Shown: positions 16,388 through 26,477, counted from the stretch's first letter. The stretch is DNA of 64,000 nt from Achromobacter sp. HZ34 (GCF_002209485.1 NZ_NJIX01000002.1:806001-870000); one strand, 5' to 3'. Translations and numbers: made by a program. The notes: generated by a model from the letters alone, not told the origin.

Positions 16388-16975
16388 ATGCCCACGCCCT
16401 CTACGCCAACGACGTCCGCTTCATCCGCCGCCCCTGCGCTCCCGTCCAATGCCCCTGGCGCAGCGCCGCCCCGGCTGCGCCGGTTCGCCTGCATGATGTA
16501 TGAAGCCGTGCTGCTGTTCGGCGTGGTGTTCCTGGCAAGCTATCTGTTCGACACCCTGACGCAGAGCCGCAGCGGGATGATGTACCGGCATGGCCGGCAA
16601 GCGTGGTTGTTCCTGGCCTTGGGCGCCTATTTCATCACCTGCTGGCGCCGCAGCGGGCAGACCCTGCCGATGAAGACCTGGAACATCCGGCTGGTCGGCA
16701 GCACGGGACAGCCGCCGACGATGGCGCGCCTGGTCCTGCGTTATGTACTGGCCTGGGTGCTGCCGCTGGCCGCTGCCGGCCTGATCCTGGGCGCGACCAT
16801 CTGGAGCGGCTGGCCGACCATGCAACTGCTTATTGTCGTGGCGCCTTTCGCCGTCTTCGCCGGCAGTTGGCTGGATAAGGACGGGCAGTTCCTGCACGAT
16901 CGGCTTGCCGGTACCCGCTTGATCAACACGCCGTCAGCTGCGACAAAACATGTCAATGCGACCGCCTCAATGTAA
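16388..16975 (+). CDS. RDD-family membrane protein
   Basis: A 195-residue inner-membrane protein. After a Pro/Ala/Ser-rich leader (1-30) come the RDD-family features: LRRFACMMYEAVLLFGVVF as first helix, the GQTLPMKTWNIRLV motif, and the C-terminal LDKDGQFLHDRLAGTRLI signature. About four membrane segments are predicted. RDD proteins are of unknown biochemical function; some have been linked to ion transport. It begins 18 bases after a strong terminator, so it must have a promoter inside or very near that terminator, or depend on readthrough. Confidence 0.85.
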   Translation: MPTPSTPTTSASSAAPALPSNAPGAAPPRLRRFACMMYEAVLLFGVVFLASYLFDTLTQSRSGMMYRHGRQAWLFLALGAYFITCWRRSGQTLPMKTWNIRLVGSTGQPPTMARLVLRYVLAWVLPLAAAGLILGATIWSGWPTMQLLIVVAPFAVFAGSWLDKDGQFLHDRLAGTRLINTPSAATKHVNATASM

Positions 16976-17222
16976 CAATTCTTAGAGCACGGCGGCCGCT
17001 GGTGCTATCCAGCCAGGCCCGCTGCGCGATGCGATTCATAAGGGAAATCCCTTGAGCGCTCTATCCCGGCGGGAATAGCGCTGCCTCGCCCGTCGATTTT
17101 TGGCACAGCTTTCCCTTAACTCGCCTTACCTTTGGCGACACATTGGGAACAGCCATTCAGAAAAGAGTCAGGCGGCCCCTTCGACAATGGCGCGGTCTAA
17201 AAGTTCAAGAAAAAATCCGACT

Positions 17223-18170
17223 ATGTACGCCAAACTGCTCGCATCCCTTGCCATCTTCGGTACCGCTTTCGGGTTCGCGCCCAGCGCCTCCGCCCAGTCG
17301 GAAACCGCGCAGCGGGAAATCCAGGCCGCCACTGAATCGGCCTTCCGCGCCGCCCAGGAAAGTGGCGTTGTCCACCTGGGTGACCAGGCCACGCTGAAGT
17401 TGCCGCCCAACACCATCTTCGTGCCGCGCGCCCAGGCCAACCGCCTGATGGAAGCCTACGGCAACGGCAAGGATGACACCCTGATGGGGCTGTTCATGCC
17501 GCCGGCCGACTCGCCGGATGACTGGATCGTCACGGCCAACTTCGAGAAAGCCGGCTACATCAAGGACGACGACGCCAAGAACTGGGACGTCAAGGAACTG
17601 CTGCAGAGCCTGCGCGACGGGACCGAGGAACAAAACAGCGAGCGCCGCACGCGCGGCATTCCGGAACTGGAAGTGGTGGGCTGGGTGCAGCCGCCGCAAT
17701 ACGACAGCGCGCACCAGCGCCTGGTATGGTCGGTCGAAGGCCGTGACAAAGGCAGCGCCGCCGATGCCGACGCAACCGTCAACTACAACACCTACGCCCT
17801 GGGCCGCGACGGCTACATCAGCCTGGACCTGCTGACCAGCAAGAGCATGGTGGCGGCACAGAAGCCTGCCCTGATCGGACTGCTGGACAACCTCAACTAC
17901 AACGACGGCAAGAAGTACGCGGACTTCAACTCGTCCACCGACAAGATCGCCGAATACGGCCTGGCCGCGCTGGTGGCCGGCGTGGCGGCCAAAAAGCTGG
18001 GCCTGCTGGCGATCATCGCGGCTTTCGTGCTGAAGTTCGGCAAGCTGGCGATCATTGCCGTCGCAGCGGGCGGCGGTGCATTCTTCAAGCTGTTCCGCCG
18101 CAAGAAGGCCGAGCAGCCCAAAGTCGAAGAACCGAAGATCGAAGAACCGAAGTCGCCGGGCGCGGTGTAA
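17223..18170 (+). CDS. DUF2167 membrane protein
   Basis: A 315-residue exported membrane protein. Residues 1 to about 25 form a signal peptide ending in SASA. The large extracytoplasmic part matches DUF2167: VHLGDQATLKLPPNTIFVPR, MGLFMPPADSPDDWIVTANFEKAGYI, then ELEVVGWVQPPQYDSAHQRLVWS. Two hydrophobic segments follow near residues 240-285, and the tail is KxE-rich (EEPKIEEPK). An earlier in-frame ATG (17187) is possible but would add a basic, non-signal leader. Function is unknown. A terminator separates it from the M50 peptidase gene, although the two often neighbour each other. Confidence 0.85.
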   Translation: MYAKLLASLAIFGTAFGFAPSASAQSETAQREIQAATESAFRAAQESGVVHLGDQATLKLPPNTIFVPRAQANRLMEAYGNGKDDTLMGLFMPPADSPDDWIVTANFEKAGYIKDDDAKNWDVKELLQSLRDGTEEQNSERRTRGIPELEVVGWVQPPQYDSAHQRLVWSVEGRDKGSAADADATVNYNTYALGRDGYISLDLLTSKSMVAAQKPALIGLLDNLNYNDGKKYADFNSSTDKIAEYGLAALVAGVAAKKLGLLAIIAAFVLKFGKLAIIAVAAGGGAFFKLFRRKKAEQPKVEEPKIEEPKSPGAV

Positions 18171-18217
18171 TCCCGGCGCGATGATGGCTTGATCCTGCGA
18201 TAACCGCAGCGCCAGGT

Positions 18218-18254
18218 AAGGGCTTGCGCCAGACGCAAGCCCTTTTCTTTTTTC
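18218..18254 (+). terminator. Terminator of the DUF2167 gene
   Basis: Perfect 11-bp stem AAGGGCTTGCG/CGCAAGCCCTT, 5-base loop, followed by TTCTTTTTTTCC. It ends only about 25 bases before the next start codon. Confidence 0.85.
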
Positions 18255-18279
18255 CTCTTCCTGTGACACGAATCGCGCC

Positions 18280-18999
18280 GTGAAATTGCTCTTCCTCCTG
18301 TTTTCGGCCTTCAAATACCTGAAGTTCAGCAAAGTGCTGCTGACGGGCGGCACCATGCTGCTGTCGGTGCTGGGTTATGCGCTGGTCTTCGGCTGGCGCT
18401 ATGCGGTCGGCTTCGTGGCGCTGATCTTCGTGCACGAGATGGGCCATTACATCGCTGCCCAGCAACGCGGGCTCAAGGTGGGCGCACCGACGTTCATCCC
18501 CTTCGTCGGCGCATGGATCGAGATGAAAGAGATGCCGCACAACGTCGAGACCGAAGCCTATGTCGGACTTGGCGGTCCGTTCCTGGGGACGGTGGCGGCG
18601 CTGTGTTGCTATCTGATCGCGCGTAACGAGGGTAGCCGCCTGCTGCTGGCCTTGTCCTACGCCGGCTTCTTCATCAATCTGTTCAACCTGATTCCGCTGT
18701 CGCCTTTCGACGGCGGGCGCATCACCGCCGTGCTTTCCCCCCGCATATGGCTGGTGGGCGTGCCCATACTGGGGGCGCTATTCTTCTATCGGCCCAGTCC
18801 CATGCTGATCCTGGTGGCCGTGCTGGCCATTCCCAAGGTGATCGAGGCCTGGCGCTACGATCCTGCGGCGCCGGAGAACGAGGCCTACTACGCCACCAGC
18901 GCCGCCACCAAGATCAGCTACGCCGCCGTCTACATCGGCCTGGTGGGGTTGCTGGCGATCATGACGCACGATGTGCACGAGATGCTCGGCGGCGCGTAA
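18280..18999 (+). CDS. M50-type site-2 metalloprotease
   Basis: A 239-residue polytopic membrane protein. The zinc-binding HEMGH motif lies in a hydrophobic helix (VGFVALIFVHEMGHYIAAQ), and the third ligand is in LFNLIPLSPFDGGR, the usual NPxxDGG-type motif. Such proteases cut substrates within or near the membrane. Translation starts at a GTG directly after a terminator, with no clear ribosome-binding site, so expression may be low or depend on readthrough. The neighbouring DUF2167 and RDD genes are also membrane proteins, but no substrate such as an anti-sigma factor is nearby. Confidence 0.85.
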   Translation: MKLLFLLFSAFKYLKFSKVLLTGGTMLLSVLGYALVFGWRYAVGFVALIFVHEMGHYIAAQQRGLKVGAPTFIPFVGAWIEMKEMPHNVETEAYVGLGGPFLGTVAALCCYLIARNEGSRLLLALSYAGFFINLFNLIPLSPFDGGRITAVLSPRIWLVGVPILGALFFYRPSPMLILVAVLAIPKVIEAWRYDPAAPENEAYYATSAATKISYAAVYIGLVGLLAIMTHDVHEMLGGA

Positions 19000-19044
19000 A
19001 GGAAAGGAGCATTCCAACCCTTCTTTCTTTTCCAGGTATTCCTA

Positions 19045-19067
19045 TCCTTCTTCCTATGGAAGAAGGA
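19045..19067. other. Hairpin with CCTTCTTCC/GGAAGAAGG stem
   Basis: A 10-bp perfect stem (19045-19054 with 19058-19067) and 3-base loop, without a T-run, 45 bases after the M50 stop. It is a near copy of the next hairpin. Confidence 0.6.
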
Positions 19068-19100
19068 AAAGGCCGCCGCCACCGCCTGCGACCGGGCTGA

Positions 19101-19129
19101 CCATCCTTCTTCCTCTGGAAGAAGGATGG
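19101..19129. other. Longer copy of the same hairpin
   Basis: A 13-bp perfect stem (19101-19113 with 19117-19129) with loop TCT. The core CCTTCTTCC/GGAAGAAGG is shared with the hairpin 56 bases upstream, so this is a duplicated stem-loop element, perhaps protecting or ending the M50 transcript. Confidence 0.65.
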
Positions 19130-19268
19130 AAGATCTGCCGATCCGTCGGCGCCGATTTCCGGTGCCGGCGGGAATGATCAAAAAAGAAGAAGGAATATGA
19201 CGGCGTCCCAGGGCATGTCATAAAGCGTTCACCCATTTTTAACAGTGCCGTCATCCCCAGGTGTTCCC

Positions 19269-20147
19269 ATGCCTACGTGGAAGCAGCCTGTAAGGACGCA
19301 CGCCGTGAACGAAATCCGCCCTACCCACTGGCGCACGCTGTGGATCTCCGACATACATCTGGGCACCGCGGGGTGCAAGGCGGAGTTCCTTCTCGACTTC
19401 CTCGAACATAACGAAGCCGAGACACTCTACCTGGTCGGAGACATCGTCGACGGCTGGCAGTTGCGCAAGCACTGGCACTGGCCACGCGCGCACAACGACG
19501 TGATCCAGCGCATCCTGCGCAAGGCCCGCAACGGCACCCGCGTCGTGTTCGTCCCCGGCAACCACGACGAATTCGCGCGCGAGTTCGCCGGCTACGCCTT
19601 CGGCGACATCGAGATCCTCGACGAGGACGTCCACATCACCGCCGACGGCCGCAAACTGCTGGTGCTGCACGGCGACCAGTTCGACGGCGTGATCCAGCAC
19701 AGCAAGTGGCTGGCGCACCTGGGCGACAGCCTGTACCAGATGGCGCTGTGGCTGAACCACCATTTCAATCGCCTGCGCCACCGCATGGGCCTGCACTACT
19801 GGTCGCTGTCCCAGTACCTGAAGCACAAGGTCAAGAACGCCGTCGCCTTCATCAGCGACTTCGAGCAGACGCTGGCCGGCGAAGCACGCCGGCGCGGCAT
19901 GGACGGCGTGGTCTGCGGCCACATCCACAAGCCCGAACTGCGCGACATCGAGGGCGTGCTGTACTGCAATGACGGCGACTGGGTGGAAAGCCTGTCGGCC
20001 TTGACCGAAGACCACAGCGGCCAGCTGCGCCTGCTGGATTGGGCCGCCGTCATGGCGGAGCGCAACGAAACCACCCCCACCACGGGCCGCCGGCGCGCCG
20101 TCGAACTGCCCGCCCTGCCCTCGGCCCTGCGCCGCCAGGGCAAATAG
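19269..20147 (+). CDS. UDP-2,3-diacylglucosamine diphosphatase-like metallophosphoesterase
   Basis: A 292-residue calcineurin-type phosphoesterase with the full set of metal ligands in order: SDIHLG, GDIVDGW, GNHDE, HGDQFD and GHIHKPE. It belongs to the LpxH/COG2908 group, which cleaves UDP-2,3-diacylglucosamine in lipid A synthesis. Many Burkholderiales carry more than one member, and this one has a helical insert (MALWLNHHFNRLRHRMGLHYWSLSQYLKHKVKNA removed in part: MALWLNHHFN to LKHKVKNA) not typical of classical LpxH, so its exact substrate is uncertain. The start could also be the GTG at 19305 immediately before NEIRPTHWR. Confidence 0.8.
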   Translation: MPTWKQPVRTHAVNEIRPTHWRTLWISDIHLGTAGCKAEFLLDFLEHNEAETLYLVGDIVDGWQLRKHWHWPRAHNDVIQRILRKARNGTRVVFVPGNHDEFAREFAGYAFGDIEILDEDVHITADGRKLLVLHGDQFDGVIQHSKWLAHLGDSLYQMALWLNHHFNRLRHRMGLHYWSLSQYLKHKVKNAVAFISDFEQTLAGEARRRGMDGVVCGHIHKPELRDIEGVLYCNDGDWVESLSALTEDHSGQLRLLDWAAVMAERNETTPTTGRRRAVELPALPSALRRQGK

Positions 20148-20153
20148 CGCCAA

Positions 20154-20172
20154 GGGCGGCCGCCGGCCGCCC
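20154..20172 (+). other. Stem-loop after the phosphoesterase gene
   Basis: Perfect 8-bp stem GGGCGGCC/GGCCGCCC with a 3-base loop, 6 bases after the stop codon. There is no T-run. The remainder of the gap up to 20363 shows a second weaker stem (20277-20296) and no gene. Confidence 0.4.
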
Positions 20173-20363
20173 CGCCCCCCGTTGCATATCAGTGGAAACC
20201 CTAGCCTACGGCAAGGTGAGCCAATTGAAATGAACGGGAATGTTGCAGTTCAACGCCCTCTCAGTCATGCTTGCGATTGGGGCACTCTGGCCCCAAAAGC
20301 ACTGCCGACGAGTCTCCCATCGTTGTAACGGGCGGATGGCCGCCTTCCTCTCACGACAGGGCC

Positions 20364-22106
20364 ATGAACGATCAATACCAGGCGCTTTACCAATCCTTCC
20401 GCTGGCTCGTGCCCACGCAGTTCAACATCGCGGATGTCTGCTGCCATCGCTGGGCGGCGAATAGCCCCGACGCGCGGCGTATCGCGATTTATTACGAGGA
20501 CGAGGCCGGCAACCGCGAGGTATGGACGTATGCGCGCCTGGCCGAGGCGGTCAATCAGTTGGCCAACGGCCTGGTACGCATGGGTGTGGCCAAAGGTGAC
20601 CGCATCGGTGTTGTATTAGGACAACGGCCAGAAACCGTCGTCGCCCACATGGCGGCCTACACCGTCGGCGCCGTCATCCTGCCGCTTTCATCCCTGTTCG
20701 GCCCGGACGCCCTGGAAGCGCGCCTGCGTGACGCCGAGGCCCGGGTGGCCATCGTCGACGCCGCGTCCAGCGGCAATCTGCTGCAGGTGGCGGACCAGTG
20801 CCCCAGCCTGCACCAGATCATCGGCATCGGCTTCGCCGACGAACGCGTGCTGCCCTGGCGCAGCCTGCTGGCGCGCCAGCCTTCGGAATTCAAGGCGGTG
20901 CCGACGCTGGCGACCGATCCGGCCATCCTTCTGTACACCTCCGGCACCACCGGCGCGCCCAAGGGCGCCCTGCTGCCGCATTCGGTGCTGATAGGCAACC
21001 TGCCCGGCTTCGTCGCCTCGCAGGACTGGTTCCCCAAGATCGGCGACGTGTTCTGGTCGCCCGCGGACTGGGCCTGGACTGGCGGCATGATGGATGCCCT
21101 GCTGCCGACGCTGTATTTTGGCCACCCCATCGTCGCCACCCGCGCCCGCTTCTCGCCCGAGCGCGCCTTCGAGCTGATGGAGCGCTATCAGGTCACCAAC
21201 ACCTTCCTCTTCCCCACCGCCTTGAAGGCGATGATGAAGACGGTGCCGGCGCCCCGCGAACGCTATCGGCTGGCCCTGCGCGCCATGATGAGCGCCGGCG
21301 AAAGCGTCGGCCAGGCCGTGTTCGACTGGTGCCAGACGGCATTGGGCATCACGCCGAACGAAATGTTCGGCCAGACCGAAATGAACTATCTGGTGGGCAA
21401 CAGCCAGCGCCGCTGGCCGGCCAAGGCTGGCAGCATGGGGCGGCCCTATCCCGGCCACCAGGTTGCCGTCATCGACGACGCAGGCCAGCCGGTCGCGGCC
21501 GGCGAGATCGGCGAAGTGGCGCTGAACCGCCTGGATATCCACGGCTATCCCGACCCCATCCTGTTTCTCGGCTACTGGAACAACCCGGCCGCCACGGCGG
21601 CCAAGTACACCGGCGACTGGTGTCGTACCGGCGACCTGGCGCGCATCGATGCCGAGGGCTACCTGTGGTACGCCGGCCGCAGCGATGACGTGTTCAAGTC
21701 CGCCGGCTACCGCATCGGCCCCGGGGAGATCGAAAGCTGCCTGGTAAGCCATCCGGCCGTCGCCAACGCCGCCGTGGTGCCGAAGCCCGACGCCGAGCGT
21801 GGCGCCCTGGTGAAAGCCTACGTGGTGCGGACGCCCGATTATGCGGAGCGCGAGCCGCAAGCTTTGATCCAGGAATTGCAGGACTATGTCCGTGATCGCC
21901 TGGCGGCTTATGAATACCCCAAGGAAATCGAATTCCTGGACGAACTGCCGATGACGACCAGCGGCAAGATACAGCGCCGGGTGTTGAGATTGAGAGAGGA
22001 AGAGCGCGCGGTCCAGGCGGCCCAGGCCACGGCTGCCGCGCCGGGCCAGGCCACGCCCACTGCGCCGGCATCTCCCGCGAATCCATCCACACCGGCCGCG
22101 ACCTGA
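20364..22106 (+). CDS. Acyl-CoA synthetase (AMP-forming)
   Basis: A 580-residue member of the adenylate-forming superfamily. Motifs in order: the ATP-binding P-loop LLYTSGTTGAPKG, the adenine motif FGQTEMNYLVG, the ribose-binding DWCRTGDLARIDAEGYLWYAGR, the hinge DDVFKSAGYRIGPGEIE, and the catalytic lysine in LPMTTSGKIQRRVLR. It resembles the short/medium-chain acyl-CoA synthetase group more than acetyl-CoA synthetase. The last 30 residues are an Ala/Pro/Thr-rich tail absent from most relatives. The ATG at 20364 starts the conserved MNDQYQALYQSF. It precedes the gamma-carbonic anhydrase gene by 15 bases, so the two may be co-transcribed. Confidence 0.88.
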   Translation: MNDQYQALYQSFRWLVPTQFNIADVCCHRWAANSPDARRIAIYYEDEAGNREVWTYARLAEAVNQLANGLVRMGVAKGDRIGVVLGQRPETVVAHMAAYTVGAVILPLSSLFGPDALEARLRDAEARVAIVDAASSGNLLQVADQCPSLHQIIGIGFADERVLPWRSLLARQPSEFKAVPTLATDPAILLYTSGTTGAPKGALLPHSVLIGNLPGFVASQDWFPKIGDVFWSPADWAWTGGMMDALLPTLYFGHPIVATRARFSPERAFELMERYQVTNTFLFPTALKAMMKTVPAPRERYRLALRAMMSAGESVGQAVFDWCQTALGITPNEMFGQTEMNYLVGNSQRRWPAKAGSMGRPYPGHQVAVIDDAGQPVAAGEIGEVALNRLDIHGYPDPILFLGYWNNPAATAAKYTGDWCRTGDLARIDAEGYLWYAGRSDDVFKSAGYRIGPGEIESCLVSHPAVANAAVVPKPDAERGALVKAYVVRTPDYAEREPQALIQELQDYVRDRLAAYEYPKEIEFLDELPMTTSGKIQRRVLRLREEERAVQAAQATAAAPGQATPTAPASPANPSTPAAT

Positions 22107-22121
22107 CGGAGACAACGCCGC

Positions 22122-22643
22122 ATGGCGATCTATCAACTAGAGGACCTCATTCCCAACATCGACCCCGACGCCTGGGTGGCAGACAGCGCGGTGGTGATCG
22201 GCAACGTCACCCTGGAAGCGGGCGTCAGCATCTGGCCGCAAGTGACGATACGGGGCGATAACACGTCCATCGTGATCCAGCACGGCAGCAACATCCAGGA
22301 ATCCAGCGTCCTGCATGTGGATGCCGACAAGCCCCTGGTGGTGGGCCCGAATGTCACCGTGGGCCACCAGGCCATGCTGCACGGCTGTACCATCCACGAG
22401 GGCGCCCTGGTGGGCATGCAGGCCATCGTGCTGAACAATGCGGTGGTGGGGCGCAATTGCCTGATCGGCGCGGGTGCCATCGTGCCCGAAGGCCGCGTGA
22501 TTCCTGACAACAGCCTGGTGATCGGCATCGGCAAGGTCGTGCGCGAACTGTCGCCCGACGAGATCGCCAACATGCGCAAGAATACGGCGGGGTATGTGCT
22601 GCGCGCCGCGCAGTACAAGCGGGCGCTGAAGCGGATCGCCTAG
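22122..22643 (+). CDS. Gamma-carbonic anhydrase family protein
   Basis: A 173-residue left-handed beta-helix protein made of hexapeptide repeats. Metal-ligand histidines occur in SSVLHVDADKP and in VGHQAMLHGCTIHEGALVGM; arginine of WPQVTIRGDNTSI and the following Asp are also conserved in the YrdA/CaiE group. A C-terminal helix closes the trimer. Family members bind zinc or iron; only some hydrate CO2, so catalytic activity is not assured. It follows the acyl-CoA synthetase gene closely. Confidence 0.9.
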   Translation: MAIYQLEDLIPNIDPDAWVADSAVVIGNVTLEAGVSIWPQVTIRGDNTSIVIQHGSNIQESSVLHVDADKPLVVGPNVTVGHQAMLHGCTIHEGALVGMQAIVLNNAVVGRNCLIGAGAIVPEGRVIPDNSLVIGIGKVVRELSPDEIANMRKNTAGYVLRAAQYKRALKRIA

Positions 22644-22688
22644 GAAGGCAGGCGGACCGCCCTGCCGGCCGGGGCGGGCTCACCGTGA

Positions 22689-22721
22689 GTTCGTCATGCG
22701 TTCGTCATGTGTCCGCCATGC
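22689..22721 (+). repeat. Three 11-bp tandem repeats
   Basis: Units GTTCGTCATGC, GTTCGTCATGT and GTCCGCCATGC in the gap before hslO. The first two differ at one base. Similar short tandem repeats occur in other gaps of the window. Confidence 0.5.
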
Positions 22722-22779
22722 CCCTGCCGGCCACGCGGGCGCCATGCCGGCGTCATGGCGGATCGGCTAACATTCCTGC

Positions 22780-23706
22780 ATGACCGATCTACTCAAGAAA
22801 TACCTGTTCGAAGACCGCACTGTGCGGGTCCAGGCCGTGCGTCTGCACCAGACGTGGCTGGATGCTCAAACCAATCACCAATACCCCCTCGCCATCAAGC
22901 GCCTGCTGGGCGAACTGGTAGCGGCGTCCACCCTGCTGGCCGCCAACCTGAAGTTCGAGGGATCCCTGCTGCTGCAATTGCAAGGTGACGGGCCGATTTC
23001 CCTGCTGGTGGTGGAATGCCGTGCCGATCTCAGCCTGCGCGCCACCGTCAAGCTGCGCGAGGGCCATGAGGTGCCGGAAGACGGTACCTTGCAAAGCCTG
23101 ATGAATCCCGGCGGCAACGGCCGCTTCATCGTGGTGCTGGATCCGCAGCGCAAGGTGCCCGGGCAGCAGACCTATCAGGGTATCGTGCCCATCACGGGCG
23201 AGTCCGTGGCCGAAGCGCTGGCCCACTATATGCAGCAGTCCGAACAGCTGGATACGCAACTGTGGCTGGCGGCCGATGAGCAGCATGCCGCCGGCGTGCT
23301 GCTGCAGCGCCTGCCCGACCAGGGCGGTAGCGGCGACGTCACTGCGCCAGGCAGCGCCGAGCTGACGTGGGAACGGGCCGGGGCGCTGGCCGCCACCATC
23401 AAGGGCGAAGAGTTGCTGCAGCTGGACATCGATACGCTCATCCATCGGCTGTTCTGGGAAGAGACCCTGCTGGCGTTCGATCCCATCGAAGTGCAATGGC
23501 GCTGCAGCTGTTCGCGTGAGCGGGTCGCCGGCATGTTGCGCATGTTGGGCCGGGAAGAGGTCGAAAGCATCCTCGCCGACCGGGGCGATGTGGAAGTCGC
23601 CTGCGACTTCTGCGGCAAGCCTTATCTGTTCGACGCGGTCGACTGCGCCCGCGTCTTTGCCGGCGCGCAAACGCTGCCGGAACAGGATCCGCCTACGTTG
23701 CATTGA
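22780..23706 (+). CDS. hslO: Redox-regulated chaperone Hsp33
   Basis: A 308-residue cytoplasmic holdase chaperone that is activated by oxidation. The N-terminal domain begins LLKKYLFEDRTVRVQAVRL, and the zinc-binding redox switch is in the C-terminal part: CSCS in EVQWRCSCSRERV and the CDFC pair in VEVACDFCGKPYLFD. All four cysteines are present, so the switch is intact. A poorly conserved Gly/Ser linker (DQGGSGDVTAPGS) lies between the domains. It stands as a single gene here. Oxidative-stress defence elsewhere in the window includes ohr. Confidence 0.96.
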   Translation: MTDLLKKYLFEDRTVRVQAVRLHQTWLDAQTNHQYPLAIKRLLGELVAASTLLAANLKFEGSLLLQLQGDGPISLLVVECRADLSLRATVKLREGHEVPEDGTLQSLMNPGGNGRFIVVLDPQRKVPGQQTYQGIVPITGESVAEALAHYMQQSEQLDTQLWLAADEQHAAGVLLQRLPDQGGSGDVTAPGSAELTWERAGALAATIKGEELLQLDIDTLIHRLFWEETLLAFDPIEVQWRCSCSRERVAGMLRMLGREEVESILADRGDVEVACDFCGKPYLFDAVDCARVFAGAQTLPEQDPPTLH

Positions 23707-23768
23707 AGGGGGTGAGGGCTGGAGGGCTAGCACCTGCCGTATCCTGGCCGGCTGACGGCCTTTGCCTA

Positions 23769-23794
23769 CGTAGATCTACGCACGTAGATCTACG
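23769..23794. promoter_or_regulatory. Two identical 12-bp palindromes before the TadE gene
   Basis: CGTAGATCTACG occurs at 23769-23780 and 23783-23794, separated by CA. Each is a perfect palindrome. The pair lies 38 bases upstream of the TadE start, a good position for a dimeric regulator binding twice. Confidence 0.55.
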
Positions 23795-23832
23795 AATGGA
23801 CGCGGGGCGGCTGGCGGCCGACACTGTGCGGC

Positions 23833-24627
23833 ATGAATGCGCCTGCGTACCCTTCCCTTCGTTCGTGGTTTCCTGCCTGCGGCCAGCGGGGCGCGGCCAT
23901 GGCCAGCCTGGTGGTTTCGTTGCCGGTGCTGCTGATGGCGGGGCTGGCGGTCATCGAGGTCGCGTATTGGCATGTGACGCGGCAAGTCCTGAACGTCGCC
24001 CTGATGGAAGCAGCGCGCGCGGGGGGCACCGGGCACGGATATCCGCCCACGATGGCAGTTGCCTTCATGAAGGGGCTGCGACCACTGCCCACCAGCAAAG
24101 CCCGCTGGCGGCGCATCCGCTACGATAGCGGCGCGCCTGCCTGGCGCATAGACATCCTCTCGCCATCACCCGAGGCATACGCGGATTTCGGGATGCGGGG
24201 CCTGCCTGTCAGGCCGGGCGTCAGCGAAGGTGGCGCGCAAGGCGTTGTGCAACCGCTCATGCAAGGCCTTGGGCAAGACTCCTCCCGGGGCGTCGGCGCC
24301 ACGGACCGCCTCGTCGCCATACGCAATGACTACCAGGCCGAGGAACATGCCCGCCGCCTGCAGGCAGGCTGGCCTGAAGGACGTGGGCCCCGATCCGGAC
24401 TGACGATATTCCAGGCGAATGTCCTGCGGCTGCGACTAAGCTATCAGTTGCCACCGCTGACGCCCATCACGCGCGCGGCATTACGCGCGCTGGCGCCCGG
24501 CAGCGGCAAAGGCAGCCTGTCCGCCGTGGCAGCGCGTGCCGGCAATGTCCTAATCGTGCAGGACTTGGCGATAGAAATGCAGTCTCACGCCGCCGCGTGG
24601 CCGCAACGCAAGATAGAACCAGGGTGA
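23833..24627 (+). CDS. TadE-family pilus-assembly-like protein
   Basis: A 264-residue protein with the TadE/TadG N-terminal arrangement: a short leader, QRGAAMASLVVSLPVLLMAGLAVIE as a single membrane helix with Glu at its end, then a large extracytoplasmic part rich in Arg and Pro. TadE-type minor pseudopilins belong to Flp/Tad pili, but no other tad gene is near, so this is an orphan. It converges with ftsB, ending 4 bases from it. Two palindromes before the gene suggest dedicated control. Confidence 0.7.
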   Translation: MNAPAYPSLRSWFPACGQRGAAMASLVVSLPVLLMAGLAVIEVAYWHVTRQVLNVALMEAARAGGTGHGYPPTMAVAFMKGLRPLPTSKARWRRIRYDSGAPAWRIDILSPSPEAYADFGMRGLPVRPGVSEGGAQGVVQPLMQGLGQDSSRGVGATDRLVAIRNDYQAEEHARRLQAGWPEGRGPRSGLTIFQANVLRLRLSYQLPPLTPITRAALRALAPGSGKGSLSAVAARAGNVLIVQDLAIEMQSHAAAWPQRKIEPG

Positions 24628-24631
24628 TCGC

Positions 24632-25021
24632 TCAATGCCGCGCGGCGGGACGTGCCGGCGAAGACGGGCGATTGTTGGGAACGGCGCCGGGGGCGGCGGG
24701 GGCAGCGGCCGGGGCGGCCACGGAGGCCCCACCTGCGGGGGGCGCCGCATTCTGCGGCAGGATCTGCACGAAGATCTCGCCGTCGCGCATCATGCCCAGC
24801 TCGCTACGGGCACGTTCTTCGATGGCGCCGGTACCCGTCTGCAGATCGTGCACTTCGGCATCCAGCGCATTGTTGCGGGCGCGCAGGCCGTCATTGGTCG
24901 CCTGCTGCTCCGTCAGTTGCTTCTGCAGGTCCCAGACCTTGAACCAGCCGCCCTTCCCCGCCCACAAAGGGTATTGGATCAGGCCGACCAGCGCAAACAG
25001 GACCAGGAACAGCAGACGCAT
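24632..25021 (-). CDS. ftsB: Cell-division protein FtsB
   Basis: A 129-residue bitopic inner-membrane protein of the divisome (FtsQBL complex). A single membrane helix ([18 protein letters not shown]) is followed by a coiled coil ([32 protein letters not shown]) and the conserved [19 protein letters not shown]. The C-terminal 40 residues are an Ala/Pro-rich extension. The ATG at 25021 is chosen because the membrane helix follows at once. The gene is last in the pyrG-eno-ftsB group, as in most beta- and gammaproteobacteria. Confidence 0.92.
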   Translation of the reverse strand: MRLLFLVLFALVGLIQYPLWAGKGGWFKVWDLQKQLTEQQATNDGLRARNNALDAEVHDLQTGTGAIEERARSELGMMRDGEIFVQILPQNAAPPAGGASVAAPAAAPAAPGAVPNNRPSSPARPAARH

Positions 25022-25074
25022 GGGTAAATATCCGTGCAAAAGGCGCGCGCCTGACGACGCGCGCCCTCAGGCGA

Positions 25075-26406
<1,332 letters not shown>

Positions 26407-26477
26407 CTATGGTAACGCGCCACCCCACCCGTTCGCGGGTGTGAGCGGCGTAAACCATGCTGGCCATCGAGGCGACG

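Noticed and set aside
20277-20296. Terminator before the acyl-CoA synthetase gene
   Set aside because: A 7-bp stem is present but no T-run follows on the plus strand, and the nearest upstream gene ends 130 bases earlier.
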